From an uncultured Bacteroidales bacterium (GTDB taxonomy: Bacteria > Bacteroidota > Bacteroidia > Bacteroidales > UBA932): 10,463 bases of DNA. A program made the translations under genes and the position numbers. Shown here one piece after another: positions 1-7,333 of the stretch. The number at the start of each line of letters is the position of its first letter. Within the stretch, counting starts at the first letter, position 1. The DNA lies in contig ONFK01000035.1 of assembly GCA_900317065.1 (NCBI GenBank), positions 1 to 10,463 on the forward strand, written 5' to 3'. The notes under the pieces are model-generated. The model saw only the letters and a list, made by a program, of their open reading frames with translations. It was not told where the DNA came from and did no database searches.

Positions 1-61
1 TGCCTGCATCCATTTGACGCATTGCCTGGACATACTTTGGGTAATTCTCGTTCTTTTTCAT
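1..61 (-). CDS. IS3-family OrfA-like transposase, N-terminal fragment (runs off left edge)
   Basis: On the minus strand an ATG (complement of 59-61) opens a frame that stays open to the window edge, giving 20 residues beginning MKKNENYPKY and continuing VQAMRQMDAG. The second half resembles the first helix of IS3-family OrfA proteins, which typically read like 'EEQIVRALRQAEAG' before a helix-turn-helix that would bind the element's ends. About 20 nt upstream of this ATG lies CCCCAAAAGTTGGACA, a string of the kind found at IS3-family termini, which supports the call. OrfA would be fused to OrfB by frameshifting in a full element, but only the start is visible here. With so little protein the family call is an inference from the combination of terminus and helix. 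It could be another small DNA-binding protein. Confidence 0.45.
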   Translation of the reverse strand, partial: MKKNENYPKYVQAMRQMDAG

Positions 62-99
62 AACCCTTTCTTTTTGTCCAACTTTTGGGGCGCAGATCA
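62..99 (-). mobile_element. Probable terminus of an IS3-family insertion sequence
   Basis: Read on the minus strand, 99 to 62 begins TGATCTGCGCCCC, continues AAAAGTTGGACA, then has an A-rich stretch before the orfA-like ATG. IS3-family elements usually begin with TG and often carry CCCCAAAAGTTnGACA in their terminal inverted repeats, so the outer boundary is placed near position 99. The other end and any target-site duplication lie outside the window, so the boundary cannot be confirmed here. The element stops about 30 bp short of the stop codon of the lipoprotein gene and does not interrupt it. Confidence 0.45.
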
Positions 100-129
100 T
101 TTTTGTACGACCGGGAGCACTCGTTGCAG

Positions 130-1677
130 TTATTTCAGTATGAAAAGGCTTTCCGGGACGTGGAAGTCGGGTTCGGGGGTGCCGGGATTGACGGCGGAGT
201 ACCAGGTGATCTCCCCGGGCCGGACGGCATCTCCGCGATAGAAACCTATGAGCAGGCTGCCGTCTTCCTGCAGCAATCCCAGCCGGCGCAGGTAATCGCA
301 GCTGAATGCCGCCTCGACGTGGTATCCGCCCTCGACGGGACGCGCCTGCACGTTCTGCTCTCCGCTCCAGGCGTAGTCGTACTTGCGGTAGAATGAACAG
401 GAGTAGTCCATGGTCTTCCCCTGAGGGTCGATCTCGAAGCAGTAGTAGCGCTGCATCTGCGGGTCGCAGCTGATGAAAACCTCCGCACGGTCACAGGGGT
501 TTACGGACATTTCGTCCGGGTCGTCGTTGAAAACGGGGGTGGAGTCGCGGACATCAAAGATGAAGTGTATCTGCGAGGAATCCCGGAAGATGGACACGGA
601 GGTGGAATCGACAAGGCCCTGCCACCATTCATGCAGGCCGCGGATATTCTTCTGGCCGCCCAGAAGCCTGCCGTACTCCTCTACCGGAGCGGTCGACGGG
701 AAACGGCTGAAGTACTCCGCGTCCATGTAGACCGCGAAGGATGTAACGTTCCGCAGGCCGTAGGAGGCGTATGTGGCGAGGTCCGAGCGGCAGACATCCT
801 CGCGCCACGGCAGCTCCACCGAAGGTCGTTTCCATCTGCTGAAAAGCGAAGCGTCCAGCCAGTACTCCAGCACCATAGCATCTTCGGCAGGAAAAACCTC
901 CAGATTGGCTTCCAGTGCGCGCAGATTGTCGCCGTTGCTCACCGGATATCCCCTCGGGCAGAGCACATCCTCATGATAGAGAGGCGCGTCCCAGGATCGG
1001 TAGATGGGCGCGAATTCGAGGAAGATGCCTTCGTCCGGCGCCACCTTGCGCGGGGGTTCCAGGAAAGAGGAGTAGGCCAGATGAGCGAGTTTCGCCCGGG
1101 GATCGACCTTGCGTATCTCGCGCAGCATGGCATTCTCCGCAATCAGGGCCTGTTCGCTGGGCAGATACTCCCGGCAAAGAGGGCAGGCGCAGACGGGGAG
1201 GTTGTCGTCGAGCCAGAAGTAGTAGCGGTGATTGCCGGGCTTCAGCTTCTTCGCGAGTGCCGCCGCGTTCCGGGCGACTATGTCCAACGCCTTTGCGGAA
1301 TGGACGCAGAGGTTCGCGTCCGGGGTGCGGCGGCCGTTCCCGTCCATGCGGAACATGGTGGAATCTTCCGCAAAGAGTTCGCGCGGAAGGAGTTCCGCCA
1401 TCGCGTGCAGCTGGTGCTCGACCGTGATGCCATAACGCCGGCAGTCCTTCGTGAACCTGCGGCCTTCCGGACTCTCCAGGAACGCCAGGACCTCGGAGGG
1501 CGTAATGTGCGTGCCTATGGTATTGATGCCGCTGCGCGCCGCAAGCGCCGGCCAGTCCACCTCCGCAAGTTCCTTGGTAGAAAGCACCAGCCCCCGCATC
1601 TGCCAGTACTCCGCCTCCTGCGGCTTAGGGGTGCAGGAGAGGAGGATAATCGAAAGGATGAGGAATGTGTGTCGCAT
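130..1677 (-). CDS. Lipoprotein with DUF4838-like and CBM9-like domains
   Basis: A 515-residue predicted lipoprotein. The N-terminus is a short type II signal peptide (residues 1-15, hydrophobic 5-13) ending in LLSC, with Cys15 as the likely lipidated residue. Residues ~25-335 resemble DUF4838 / family-67-like alpha-glucuronidase-fold proteins. Features include YFWLDDN at 153-159, a cysteine cluster CACPLC at 163-168, and an ENAMLREIRKVDP helix leading to LAYSSFLEPP, as in this family's metal-site region. Residues ~355-513 are beta-rich and look like a CBM9-type carbohydrate-binding module (HFIFDVRD, DRAEVFIS, FEIDPQG). It probably acts on or binds polysaccharide at the cell envelope, though the substrate is unknown. 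Its ATG is 3 nt after the cas2 stop and I see no promoter between them, so it may be co-transcribed with cas genes. It is visibly more GC-rich than cas2, cas1 and cas9, which suggests it is host DNA next to an acquired CRISPR block. Confidence 0.8.
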   Translation of the reverse strand: MRHTFLILSIILLSCTPKPQEAEYWQMRGLVLSTKELAEVDWPALAARSGINTIGTHITPSEVLAFLESPEGRRFTKDCRRYGITVEHQLHAMAELLPRELFAEDSTMFRMDGNGRRTPDANLCVHSAKALDIVARNAAALAKKLKPGNHRYYFWLDDNLPVCACPLCREYLPSEQALIAENAMLREIRKVDPRAKLAHLAYSSFLEPPRKVAPDEGIFLEFAPIYRSWDAPLYHEDVLCPRGYPVSNGDNLRALEANLEVFPAEDAMVLEYWLDASLFSRWKRPSVELPWREDVCRSDLATYASYGLRNVTSFAVYMDAEYFSRFPSTAPVEEYGRLLGGQKNIRGLHEWWQGLVDSTSVSIFRDSSQIHFIFDVRDSTPVFNDDPDEMSVNPCDRAEVFISCDPQMQRYYCFEIDPQGKTMDYSCSFYRKYDYAWSGEQNVQARPVEGGYHVEAAFSCDYLRRLGLLQEDGSLLIGFYRGDAVRPGEITWYSAVNPGTPEPDFHVPESLFILK

Positions 1678-1680
1678 AGC

Positions 1681-2013
1681 TTAAAACAATTCAAGTTGTT
1701 GCTCCACTTCCGGCTTGTCGGAGAGTTTCTTGCCATTGAACAGCTCCATACTGCCGAACTGCTTGTCCGTTATATAAAGAATTCCCACTTTGCCTATTGG
1801 GGGAAGTATGGTTTTCACTCTCGAGATATGCACCTGCGCATTCTCGTATGACGCGCAATGCCTGAGGTAGATAGAGAACTGAAACATGGTGAATCCGTCG
1901 CCCATCAGCTGCTTCCTGAAATTAGCTGCAATCTTCCTGTCCTTTTTTGTCTCAGTCGGCAAATCAAAAAAGACAAGGACCCACATAACCCGATATTCTT
2001 CGAATCTGGACAT
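1681..2013 (-). CDS. cas2: CRISPR-associated endoribonuclease/integrase subunit Cas2
   Basis: A 110-residue Cas2, the usual length for type II systems. Residues 9-19 read VMWVLVFFDLP: a hydrophobic first beta strand ending in the conserved Asp17, followed by TKKDRKIAANFRKQL, the first helix of the ferredoxin-like fold. The C-terminal tail (KPEVEQQLELF) is typical of type II Cas2. Cas2 dimers bridge two Cas1 dimers in the complex that integrates prespacers at the leader-repeat junction. The start codon overlaps the cas1 stop by one base (TGATG), so the two are translationally coupled. There is no recognisable Shine-Dalgarno sequence, as expected in Bacteroidetes. Confidence 0.97.
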   Translation of the reverse strand: MSRFEEYRVMWVLVFFDLPTETKKDRKIAANFRKQLMGDGFTMFQFSIYLRHCASYENAQVHISRVKTILPPIGKVGILYITDKQFGSMELFNGKKLSDKPEVEQQLELF

Positions 2014-2939
2014 CAGAATTCAGGATAAACCAGTTGGCGTTTTTCTCCGGAGAAACACTTGGCCAGAGAAGATGTCGTTGCAGTGGCAGCTATCATCAAC
2101 GGGCTTTTATGTCCATCTATGAAGACGTCTGCAACCGGCAATTTCAGCAGGGCCGACTTCGCTTCCAGCGACAGCGTCGGAGCCCAGTTTTCGTTGTCGG
2201 AACAATAATCGAAGACAAGTTTGTCCACGAACGGACGGTATGGTTCCATGATGTCATCTGCAAGGCAATAGGCATTATACCTGTTATGATGATGAATTCC
2301 CATCGTCGGGAGCAAGCCGGAAGCCACCAGCGACCGTGCCATTATGCCTCGGAGAATGGCATACCCGTAGTTTAGGAGGTTGTTGGGCGGAGCCTCGTAT
2401 CTCCCGCGCACGAAGAAGGGCAGTTCCCTGAATACATTCTTCCAATAGAAAGAAGCGGCACGGGCTTCCATGTTTTCAGAATCTCCGCTCTTGACCTGAT
2501 TCGCCCAGATAATCATATTGCGTGCATCTTCCCCATTGGCATATTTGAGCATCCCGGCCTGATTCTCTATCTTTGCCGATACGGTCTGCTGCCACAGTTG
2601 CTTTCGCAACGGGAGCGAGGCCTCCAACTGATCGGTAAAGCGTTCCTGCTGAAGAGTGTTGCCTTCCAGTGGCAGCAACAGACCGGAGGGCATTGAATGG
2701 GCGTCGCAGGTAATGACCGCGACATTATTCTCCAACAGATGCTCCATAAGACCAGATGTGACGGTGAGTTGCCGGTTGTCCAGGACGACGACTCCTATAT
2801 CCTCGATCGGAATGGTCCGGACCTGCCTGGGAGCGTCATCCAGCGGCAAATCTCCATCATCCGGCTTAGTAATCACCAGCTGACCGTTTGCCAGAGAAAG
2901 ATAGGCAGGGTTGCCGAAATATAATGTCCGCTTAATCAT
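2013..2939 (-). CDS. cas1: CRISPR-associated integrase Cas1 (type II)
   Basis: A 308-residue Cas1, the catalytic subunit that inserts new spacers. It begins MIKRTLYFGNPAYLSL, the standard opening of type II Cas1. The three metal-binding residues are visible in their usual contexts: Glu158 in MEARAASFYW, His216 in MGIHHHNRYNAY, and Glu232 in LADDIMEPYRPFVDKLV. The NLLNYGYAILRG segment (187-198) is also a type II hallmark. All active-site residues are present and the length is normal, so the adaptation machinery looks intact. The start ATG overlaps the last 8 bases of cas9, and the stop overlaps the cas2 start, which makes a tightly coupled cas9-cas1-cas2 operon. Confidence 0.98.
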   Translation of the reverse strand: MIKRTLYFGNPAYLSLANGQLVITKPDDGDLPLDDAPRQVRTIPIEDIGVVVLDNRQLTVTSGLMEHLLENNVAVITCDAHSMPSGLLLPLEGNTLQQERFTDQLEASLPLRKQLWQQTVSAKIENQAGMLKYANGEDARNMIIWANQVKSGDSENMEARAASFYWKNVFRELPFFVRGRYEAPPNNLLNYGYAILRGIMARSLVASGLLPTMGIHHHNRYNAYCLADDIMEPYRPFVDKLVFDYCSDNENWAPTLSLEAKSALLKLPVADVFIDGHKSPLMIAATATTSSLAKCFSGEKRQLVYPEF

Positions 2940-5900
2940 ACTCGCCGACGGCTACAATTTCGCCGATGTGATTGATTCGCACCTTGACTGCGCCTTTAAG
3001 ATTGTCCAGGCTCGTGATTCTCTTCCATGTAATACCCTGGAGTTCTTTTGTATCCTCGATGGATGTTTCCAGATGGTGGCGGAAACAATAGTACTTGCTA
3101 CTAAGTTTCTGCACCCGGTAAAGGTTAGGACTTATCCTATCGTAGTTCTTTTGGTCCGTCAGGTCTATTTCAGACGGATCAAAGCCTGTCTGCGGATTGG
3201 GGAAGACAAACATCTCGTTGATTTTCATGCTGAAAAGGAACTGCCAGCCCTCCGTTTTCCTGTAGCCCTTGTCAACCGGCTTCAGACCGTTGGATACGCG
3301 GTCCATCGCCTCGAAAAATGAAACGACTTTCTCCTGAAGATTCCCTTCGGAATCACGGTAAATGGCAATATGATGATTGTTCCCAAGATTCACATACCCG
3401 GCCGGAATGCTGTTTCCAGAAGTGTCTTTTATTTCCCTGCCGGAAAGGTCGTGTTTGCTTCTAATAGGTTCTGGACGAACATTCTCCTCAATCACAACAC
3501 GCTTGACCGCAATCCCTGCCTCCTTATTCAACCAGATAGGGTTGTCATCGAGATTGGAGAATGCCTTCTGGGCATTGCCGCCATATTCCTGGAGTCTTTC
3601 CTTAAGCAAGTTCCTGATGCCGGCATCGAGGACCTTGTCCACCTTGAGATTCGGATCGACAGTCTTGCGGATGGTGAACACATCCTTCAGTTTTACACAC
3701 TTCACCTTCGAGCCGATCTGCTCACTGTGAACAGCATCGAGCCATATAGGGTTCTTATCCGGTGCATTCTTTCCGCAGAAGGCCTTTTTGGGGTCCCCTC
3801 CATTCGCTTCGAGCCTCTGCAGGAGCGCCTCCCTTTCTTTCTTCGACGCGACATTAAGGATTTCTTCCCGTGTCAAACGTCCGCCTACCGTCGCTTCGTA
3901 TGTTTCATACTTCTTCGACCTTCCATAGACGGTTTCCTTGTGCAGTTCACCCCTCGGAGTCAAGGCCAGTTGTCGATTATCTCCTTGACTGCTTCTGGTC
4001 TTGTTTACGTTGCGTGTCGCAACTTTGTTCTTTGCCTTGATAGAAACGAGAACCGATTCCAATTCCTTGCGGAATGCGGCCCTGAGTTCATCCAGGGGCA
4101 TAGGTGGCACAAAGATGCGTTTGTCCCCCGTTTTTACCGTCTCTTTCTGCCAAATCGCATAGATGGAAGAGGATTTGTCGCTCTTCGCCTTCATGTTGTT
4201 GAGATACTGGATGTGAGCCGGTTTCGTAAATGCGATCGTAAGGGCGTCCATCGCATGATGCCTGTGATCTTCCCGTTTCGACCAGTCTTTTATCCTCTTG
4301 ACCACGCGCCCGTCATTGTCGTAATCGATGAATGTTAGACCTGCTTTTTCATACTTCGGGAAGTCGATTTCCTTGATGACATCCACCAACTGCCAATCCT
4401 CCCTCAGCCTGGCCGTAATGCTGCCTGTCGTAGGGACTACTGCCCTTACATAGCTTTCAAGCATTTCTTTCGCCTTCCTTGCAATATACTGGGTATTGGT
4501 CAGATCCCTGTTCAGGAAATCTTCCGGAATCTCACTGCCGCGCATCAGCAGGTACCGGCCCTTCGTCCTGCTTATCTGCCCCTTGCCGACCATGTCCTGG
4601 ATGCCGGATTTGTACTGTTCCGCCTCCTCCTTGCCATATTTTGAGCAAACATAGTCGTAGGCCGTTTCATTAGCCTTCTCTATGTTGACCGCCCTGTATT
4701 CGAGAGTCTTGTTCGCAAAAGAATCGTCGAAGAAAACCGACTGCGGAATAATGTGCTCGATATCTATCTCTTTCGAAAACAGTTTTTCCCGAGGGATGTA
4801 TTGGTTTGAATAGAATGTCTTGTATCCCCTTGGTTTCAGTTCTTCATACAGCTTGTATCTGACAATATCTGACTTTCTGACGTGAGAGAAACCGAATTCC
4901 TTTATCAGTTTTTCTCTTATCTCTTCGTTCTCCTTTTCATTTGCACTGATACTTTCATATTTGCGCTTCCGGGATTCCTTGTCCATCTTCAGTTCCCTCG
5001 CCATTTCCAGATGTATCTCGTCCGGTTTGCCATATTCCTCTGATATGGCATTGATGACATTGATCATCTGGTTTAGAATCTTTTCCACGACGGGGTTGCG
5101 AAGGCTGTTCTTGGGTATCGGAGACAGGGTTTCTTCAAGTTCCCTTGCTTCGAGTTCATCTTTTGTCTTGGAGTGGGAATGATTGTATCCTGCCAGGACA
5201 CAAGCCTCGTCGTACCTGTTCCCCTCTTTAAGATAAGGCAGGATTCTTTTGATGGCCCTGCTGCTCAATGAGCCATAATCGCTCTCAAAAGACACATTGG
5301 ACAGCATTGCGGCATAATCGCGCTGCAGGCCGCAAATTTCTGAAATCTTGCTGATCAGGGAATCATTCCCGGTCCTTGAATTATCGCCTTCGTAGGAGTA
5401 GAGCAGATGCCATAGTTTCCAAGAAACCTGGCCTTCCGAAGAATCCCGGTCAAGTGAGGAATCGAAAGAAAGCAAGCCCGTCAGTTTTTCGTTTTTCAAC
5501 GTGTCGTTTACTGTTTTGAGTATAATCTCCGCATCCAGTTTCTCTGCTTCATACTCTCTGTCATCTTCGATTCCGGCAATGTCGAGCAGCACTTTGGCAA
5601 ATGAAGCGATCGTCGTGTTTCCCTCCACTGCTTTGAAATTGGCAGTGAGCGACTTGCTCTTCTTCCCGAAGAGCAGTTTCAGGGCGGTGCTTGACTGTAG
5701 TTTGGGCTTGAATTGCAGTTCTGCGGCAAGCCTGTCCTTTTCGTCTTGAGACAGAGCGCGCTGCTCACCGGTATCCACATCAGTGAGGATTATATTATTC
5801 AGGTTCTGCCAGATCTTGAATTCCTGGAACAAAGGTGATGACCGGGGAATTACCCTGTGATTCTTTTCAAACTCGCACTTGCTGACGAGCCCCTTCTGCG

Positions 5901-7002
5901 ATTTCAGGCGCCTTTGGTAGAAGATGACGACATCACGTATTTCCTTTTTAAGATCTTCCGTAAGTTCACCATGGAACCTGGACTGACTGGCCCAGAGTTT
6001 CTCGAATTCATCGAGATAGTCCTGCCTGTAGAATGTAATGTTCTTCAGGCTGACGTTGGGATTCGAGCATATCTGCCTCCATAAAAACTGCCCCACGGTC
6101 TCGTTATTGAATGCCAGTTCCTTGCTTCTGTCGCTGATCTTCCCGAGCAGCCCGGACGCATCGGAAATCTTGCCATTGATATCTGCGAGCACGTACACCA
6201 GTTCTTCAATGGGCAATTTCGTCTGCAACGCCTTCATCCTCCATTCGTACGACTGTATTTTTTTGTCTTTGCCTTTATTATCAGCCGTGAGAATGCCATA
6301 GTTCGCCTTGAAGAACGATGCAGTAACACTTTTTGTCTTATCCTTGATACCGTCTTTGGCTTTGTCTGTCAGATACTCAGGATAGTATTGCTTCTGGAAC
6401 TCCCATATCCTGTCGAACTCGGACGCCAAATCGGAACGGTAGAATTCCGGAACATATTTCGCCCCGTTTTTAAGTATATGATAGCAGTACTCACCCGGTG
6501 TCTTTCCCGTCTCATCCAGTTCCCTGGCAAGATCCATCCCGTCATAAAGGCTGCCGTCCTCCTGATTCTTTATTTTCCGGTTGCTCTTGTACCCTCGCTT
6601 CTTGTTTATCATAAGGAGTATACGGGCGAATTGGCTGAGATCCACTTCCCTATCCAAAGCTTCGGAACGAAGCCTGTATGTTTCGAATGTCGAGCCGTTT
6701 GCATGCTCTGCAAGGATGGTCTTATCATCAATCCATCCTTCTCTTTTCAAAATCCCGATGAGGGTGTCTCTGCGAAGTTTGTAACGCTGGAGATTCCTTC
6801 TCATGCTGCGCTTTATCCTTCTGCCGGCATTGGTGGTGGCGTCTTTACCCTGCTCGAATTGAGTCTTTTCATCGCTTGAAAGCGGATTGACACGGACTCC
6901 GGCCCGTATGATTGAAGACTTTTCCTCAGGCGATTCAGCCTGATTTACCAGGGCCCACCCTATACTGGTCGTTCCAAGATCCAGACCTAAAACTTTCCTC
7001 AT
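2932..7002 (-). CDS. cas9: CRISPR RNA-guided endonuclease Cas9, type II-C
   Basis: A 1356-residue Cas9, the DNA-cutting effector that uses a crRNA:tracrRNA duplex. RuvC-I is at the N-terminus (KVLGLDLGTTSIGWALVN, catalytic Asp8). An arginine-rich bridge helix follows at ~59-88 (NAGRRIKRSMRRNLQRYKLRR). RuvC-II contains Glu666 in EIHLEMAREL. The HNH domain has EHIIPQS with catalytic His750 and a later NKTL. RuvC-III has HRHHAMDAL with His916 and Asp919. The ~400 residues after RuvC-III would hold the wedge and PAM-interacting regions, which are not predictable by eye. Every nuclease residue is present, so both strands should be cut. The length fits the large Bacteroidetes branch of II-C Cas9, and with no csn2 or cas4 in the operon II-C is the best subtype call. 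The ATG lacks a Shine-Dalgarno sequence. No clear cas9 promoter was found. Upstream sequence runs antisense through the tracrRNA gene. Confidence 0.98.
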   Translation of the reverse strand: MRKVLGLDLGTTSIGWALVNQAESPEEKSSIIRAGVRVNPLSSDEKTQFEQGKDATTNAGRRIKRSMRRNLQRYKLRRDTLIGILKREGWIDDKTILAEHANGSTFETYRLRSEALDREVDLSQFARILLMINKKRGYKSNRKIKNQEDGSLYDGMDLARELDETGKTPGEYCYHILKNGAKYVPEFYRSDLASEFDRIWEFQKQYYPEYLTDKAKDGIKDKTKSVTASFFKANYGILTADNKGKDKKIQSYEWRMKALQTKLPIEELVYVLADINGKISDASGLLGKISDRSKELAFNNETVGQFLWRQICSNPNVSLKNITFYRQDYLDEFEKLWASQSRFHGELTEDLKKEIRDVVIFYQRRLKSQKGLVSKCEFEKNHRVIPRSSPLFQEFKIWQNLNNIILTDVDTGEQRALSQDEKDRLAAELQFKPKLQSSTALKLLFGKKSKSLTANFKAVEGNTTIASFAKVLLDIAGIEDDREYEAEKLDAEIILKTVNDTLKNEKLTGLLSFDSSLDRDSSEGQVSWKLWHLLYSYEGDNSRTGNDSLISKISEICGLQRDYAAMLSNVSFESDYGSLSSRAIKRILPYLKEGNRYDEACVLAGYNHSHSKTKDELEARELEETLSPIPKNSLRNPVVEKILNQMINVINAISEEYGKPDEIHLEMARELKMDKESRKRKYESISANEKENEEIREKLIKEFGFSHVRKSDIVRYKLYEELKPRGYKTFYSNQYIPREKLFSKEIDIEHIIPQSVFFDDSFANKTLEYRAVNIEKANETAYDYVCSKYGKEEAEQYKSGIQDMVGKGQISRTKGRYLLMRGSEIPEDFLNRDLTNTQYIARKAKEMLESYVRAVVPTTGSITARLREDWQLVDVIKEIDFPKYEKAGLTFIDYDNDGRVVKRIKDWSKREDHRHHAMDALTIAFTKPAHIQYLNNMKAKSDKSSSIYAIWQKETVKTGDKRIFVPPMPLDELRAAFRKELESVLVSIKAKNKVATRNVNKTRSSQGDNRQLALTPRGELHKETVYGRSKKYETYEATVGGRLTREEILNVASKKEREALLQRLEANGGDPKKAFCGKNAPDKNPIWLDAVHSEQIGSKVKCVKLKDVFTIRKTVDPNLKVDKVLDAGIRNLLKERLQEYGGNAQKAFSNLDDNPIWLNKEAGIAVKRVVIEENVRPEPIRSKHDLSGREIKDTSGNSIPAGYVNLGNNHHIAIYRDSEGNLQEKVVSFFEAMDRVSNGLKPVDKGYRKTEGWQFLFSMKINEMFVFPNPQTGFDPSEIDLTDQKNYDRISPNLYRVQKLSSKYYCFRHHLETSIEDTKELQGITWKRITSLDNLKGAVKVRINHIGEIVAVGEYD

Positions 7003-7026
7003 GGGGATAATTATTTAAAAAAATGT

Positions 7027-7034
7027 TATATTTG
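7027..7034 (+). promoter_or_regulatory. tracrRNA promoter, -7 box TATATTTG
   Basis: TATATTTG matches the Bacteroidetes -7 consensus TAnnTTTG exactly and lies 2 nt before the anti-repeat. Transcription should therefore start near 7038-7041. The -33 position, which falls inside or beside the cas9 start codon, has no clear TTG, so the promoter may be weak or need help. The call rests on this box together with the well-defined RNA that follows. Confidence 0.65.
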
Positions 7035-7036
7035 CG

Positions 7037-7111
7037 GTAATTCGAAGCAATTCACAATAAGGATTATTCCGTTGTGAGAACATTCAAAGCGGGTTTCACG
7101 ACTCGCTTTTT
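7037..7111 (+). ncRNA. tracrRNA
   Basis: Trans-activating CRISPR RNA of about 70-75 nt, read opposite to cas9 and in the same direction as the array. The anti-repeat (7037-7057) is complementary to repeat bases 1-22 with a single missing A, which gives a one-base bulge in the duplex (TTCGAA-GC against TTCGAAAGC). It is followed by a short GGA-TTAT-TCC hairpin (7061-7070), the likely nexus. Next comes GTTGTGAG (7071-7078), then a 9-bp terminator stem with a T-run. The AAGGATTATTCCGTTGTGA segment is, to my knowledge, typical of Bacteroidetes II-C tracrRNAs. After pairing, RNase III and Cas9 would process and hold it. The exact 5' end is inferred from the promoter box. Read-through to the second terminator at 7226-7257 would make a long form of about 220 nt. 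Confidence 0.92.
7086..7111 (+). terminator. Intrinsic terminator of the tracrRNA
   Basis: AAAGCGGGT (7086-7094) pairs with ACTCGCTTT (7101-7109), including one G-U pair, around a 6-nt loop. A run of five T (7107-7111) overlaps and follows the stem. It doubles as the 3' hairpin of the tracrRNA that Cas9 would bind. Confidence 0.8.
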
Positions 7112-7225
7112 GTGTCGCCTGCAACGAATTTAGCAATTATATTTTATTTTACAATATAATCTCCACGGCAACGATATAAATCTTGCTTTTTGATTGCACG
7201 GCCGCTACAGTGGAGAGGCGGCCAC
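7112..7225. other. Gene-free structured spacer between tracrRNA and second terminator
   Basis: No open reading frame of note. It holds an AT-rich inverted repeat, ATTATATT (7136-7143) and AATATAAT (7153-7160), with a 9-nt loop. It also holds a GC-rich hairpin, GGCCGC (7200-7205) and GCGGCC (7218-7223), with a 12-nt loop. The cas9 promoter must lie somewhere here or nearby on the minus strand. The best minus-strand candidates, TATAATTG and TATCGTTG, each have one mismatch to TAnnTTTG and neither has a TTG at the right distance, so none is called. Confidence 0.5.
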
Positions 7226-7257
7226 GGCCTCCGGAGAAGTCCGGGGGCCTTTTTTTT
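7226..7257 (+). terminator. Strong intrinsic terminator upstream of the ATPase gene
   Basis: A 10-bp stem (7226-7235 with 7240-7249, one G-U pair) closed by a GAAG loop is followed by eight T (7250-7257). It lies 76 bp before the ATPase ATG and ahead of that gene's promoter. It would stop any transcript coming through from the tracrRNA and insulate the ATPase gene. Confidence 0.85.
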
Positions 7258-7266
7258 AGAGGATTA

Positions 7267-7296
7267 TTGGTTTTTCAATTATTATTCCTAATTTTG
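7267..7296 (+). promoter_or_regulatory. Promoter of the ATPase-nuclease gene
   Basis: TTG (7267-7269), 19 bp, then TAATTTTG (7289-7296): a perfect match in both boxes and spacing to the Bacteroidetes sigma-ABfr promoter. Transcription would start near 7300-7304, about 30 nt before the ATG at 7334. Confidence 0.8.
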
Positions 7297-7306
7297 CAAC
7301 AGCGGT

Positions 7307-7328
7307 AAATTTTACAGCCGTAAAATTT
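7307..7328 (+). promoter_or_regulatory. Inverted repeat in the ATPase 5' leader (operator or hairpin)
   Basis: AAATTTTAC (7307-7315) and GTAAAATTT (7320-7328) form a perfect 9-bp dyad with an AGCC loop, placed between the predicted transcription start and the ATG 5 nt downstream. As DNA it could bind a dimeric repressor. As RNA it would fold right at the ribosome entry site. Which applies cannot be told from sequence. Confidence 0.55.
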
Positions 7329-7333
7329 GTATT

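Noticed and set aside
565..1851. 428-residue plus-strand open frame opposite the lipoprotein gene and cas2
   Set aside because: It spans two well-supported minus-strand genes, has arginine-rich composition typical of an antisense frame in GC-rich DNA, and shows no domain.
3370..4338. 322-residue plus-strand open frame within cas9
   Set aside because: It is fully antisense to the conserved RuvC-III and C-terminal region of Cas9, with no recognisable motifs.
7153..7180. Minus-strand TATAATTG and TATCGTTG as the cas9 promoter
   Set aside because: Each has a mismatch in the -7 box and no TTG 19-21 bp upstream, so they were not called as promoters.
7003..7333. A csn2, cas4 or other small adaptation gene in the cas9 upstream region
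   Set aside because: No open frame there encodes such a protein, and none lies next to cas1 and cas2, which supports II-C over II-A or II-B.
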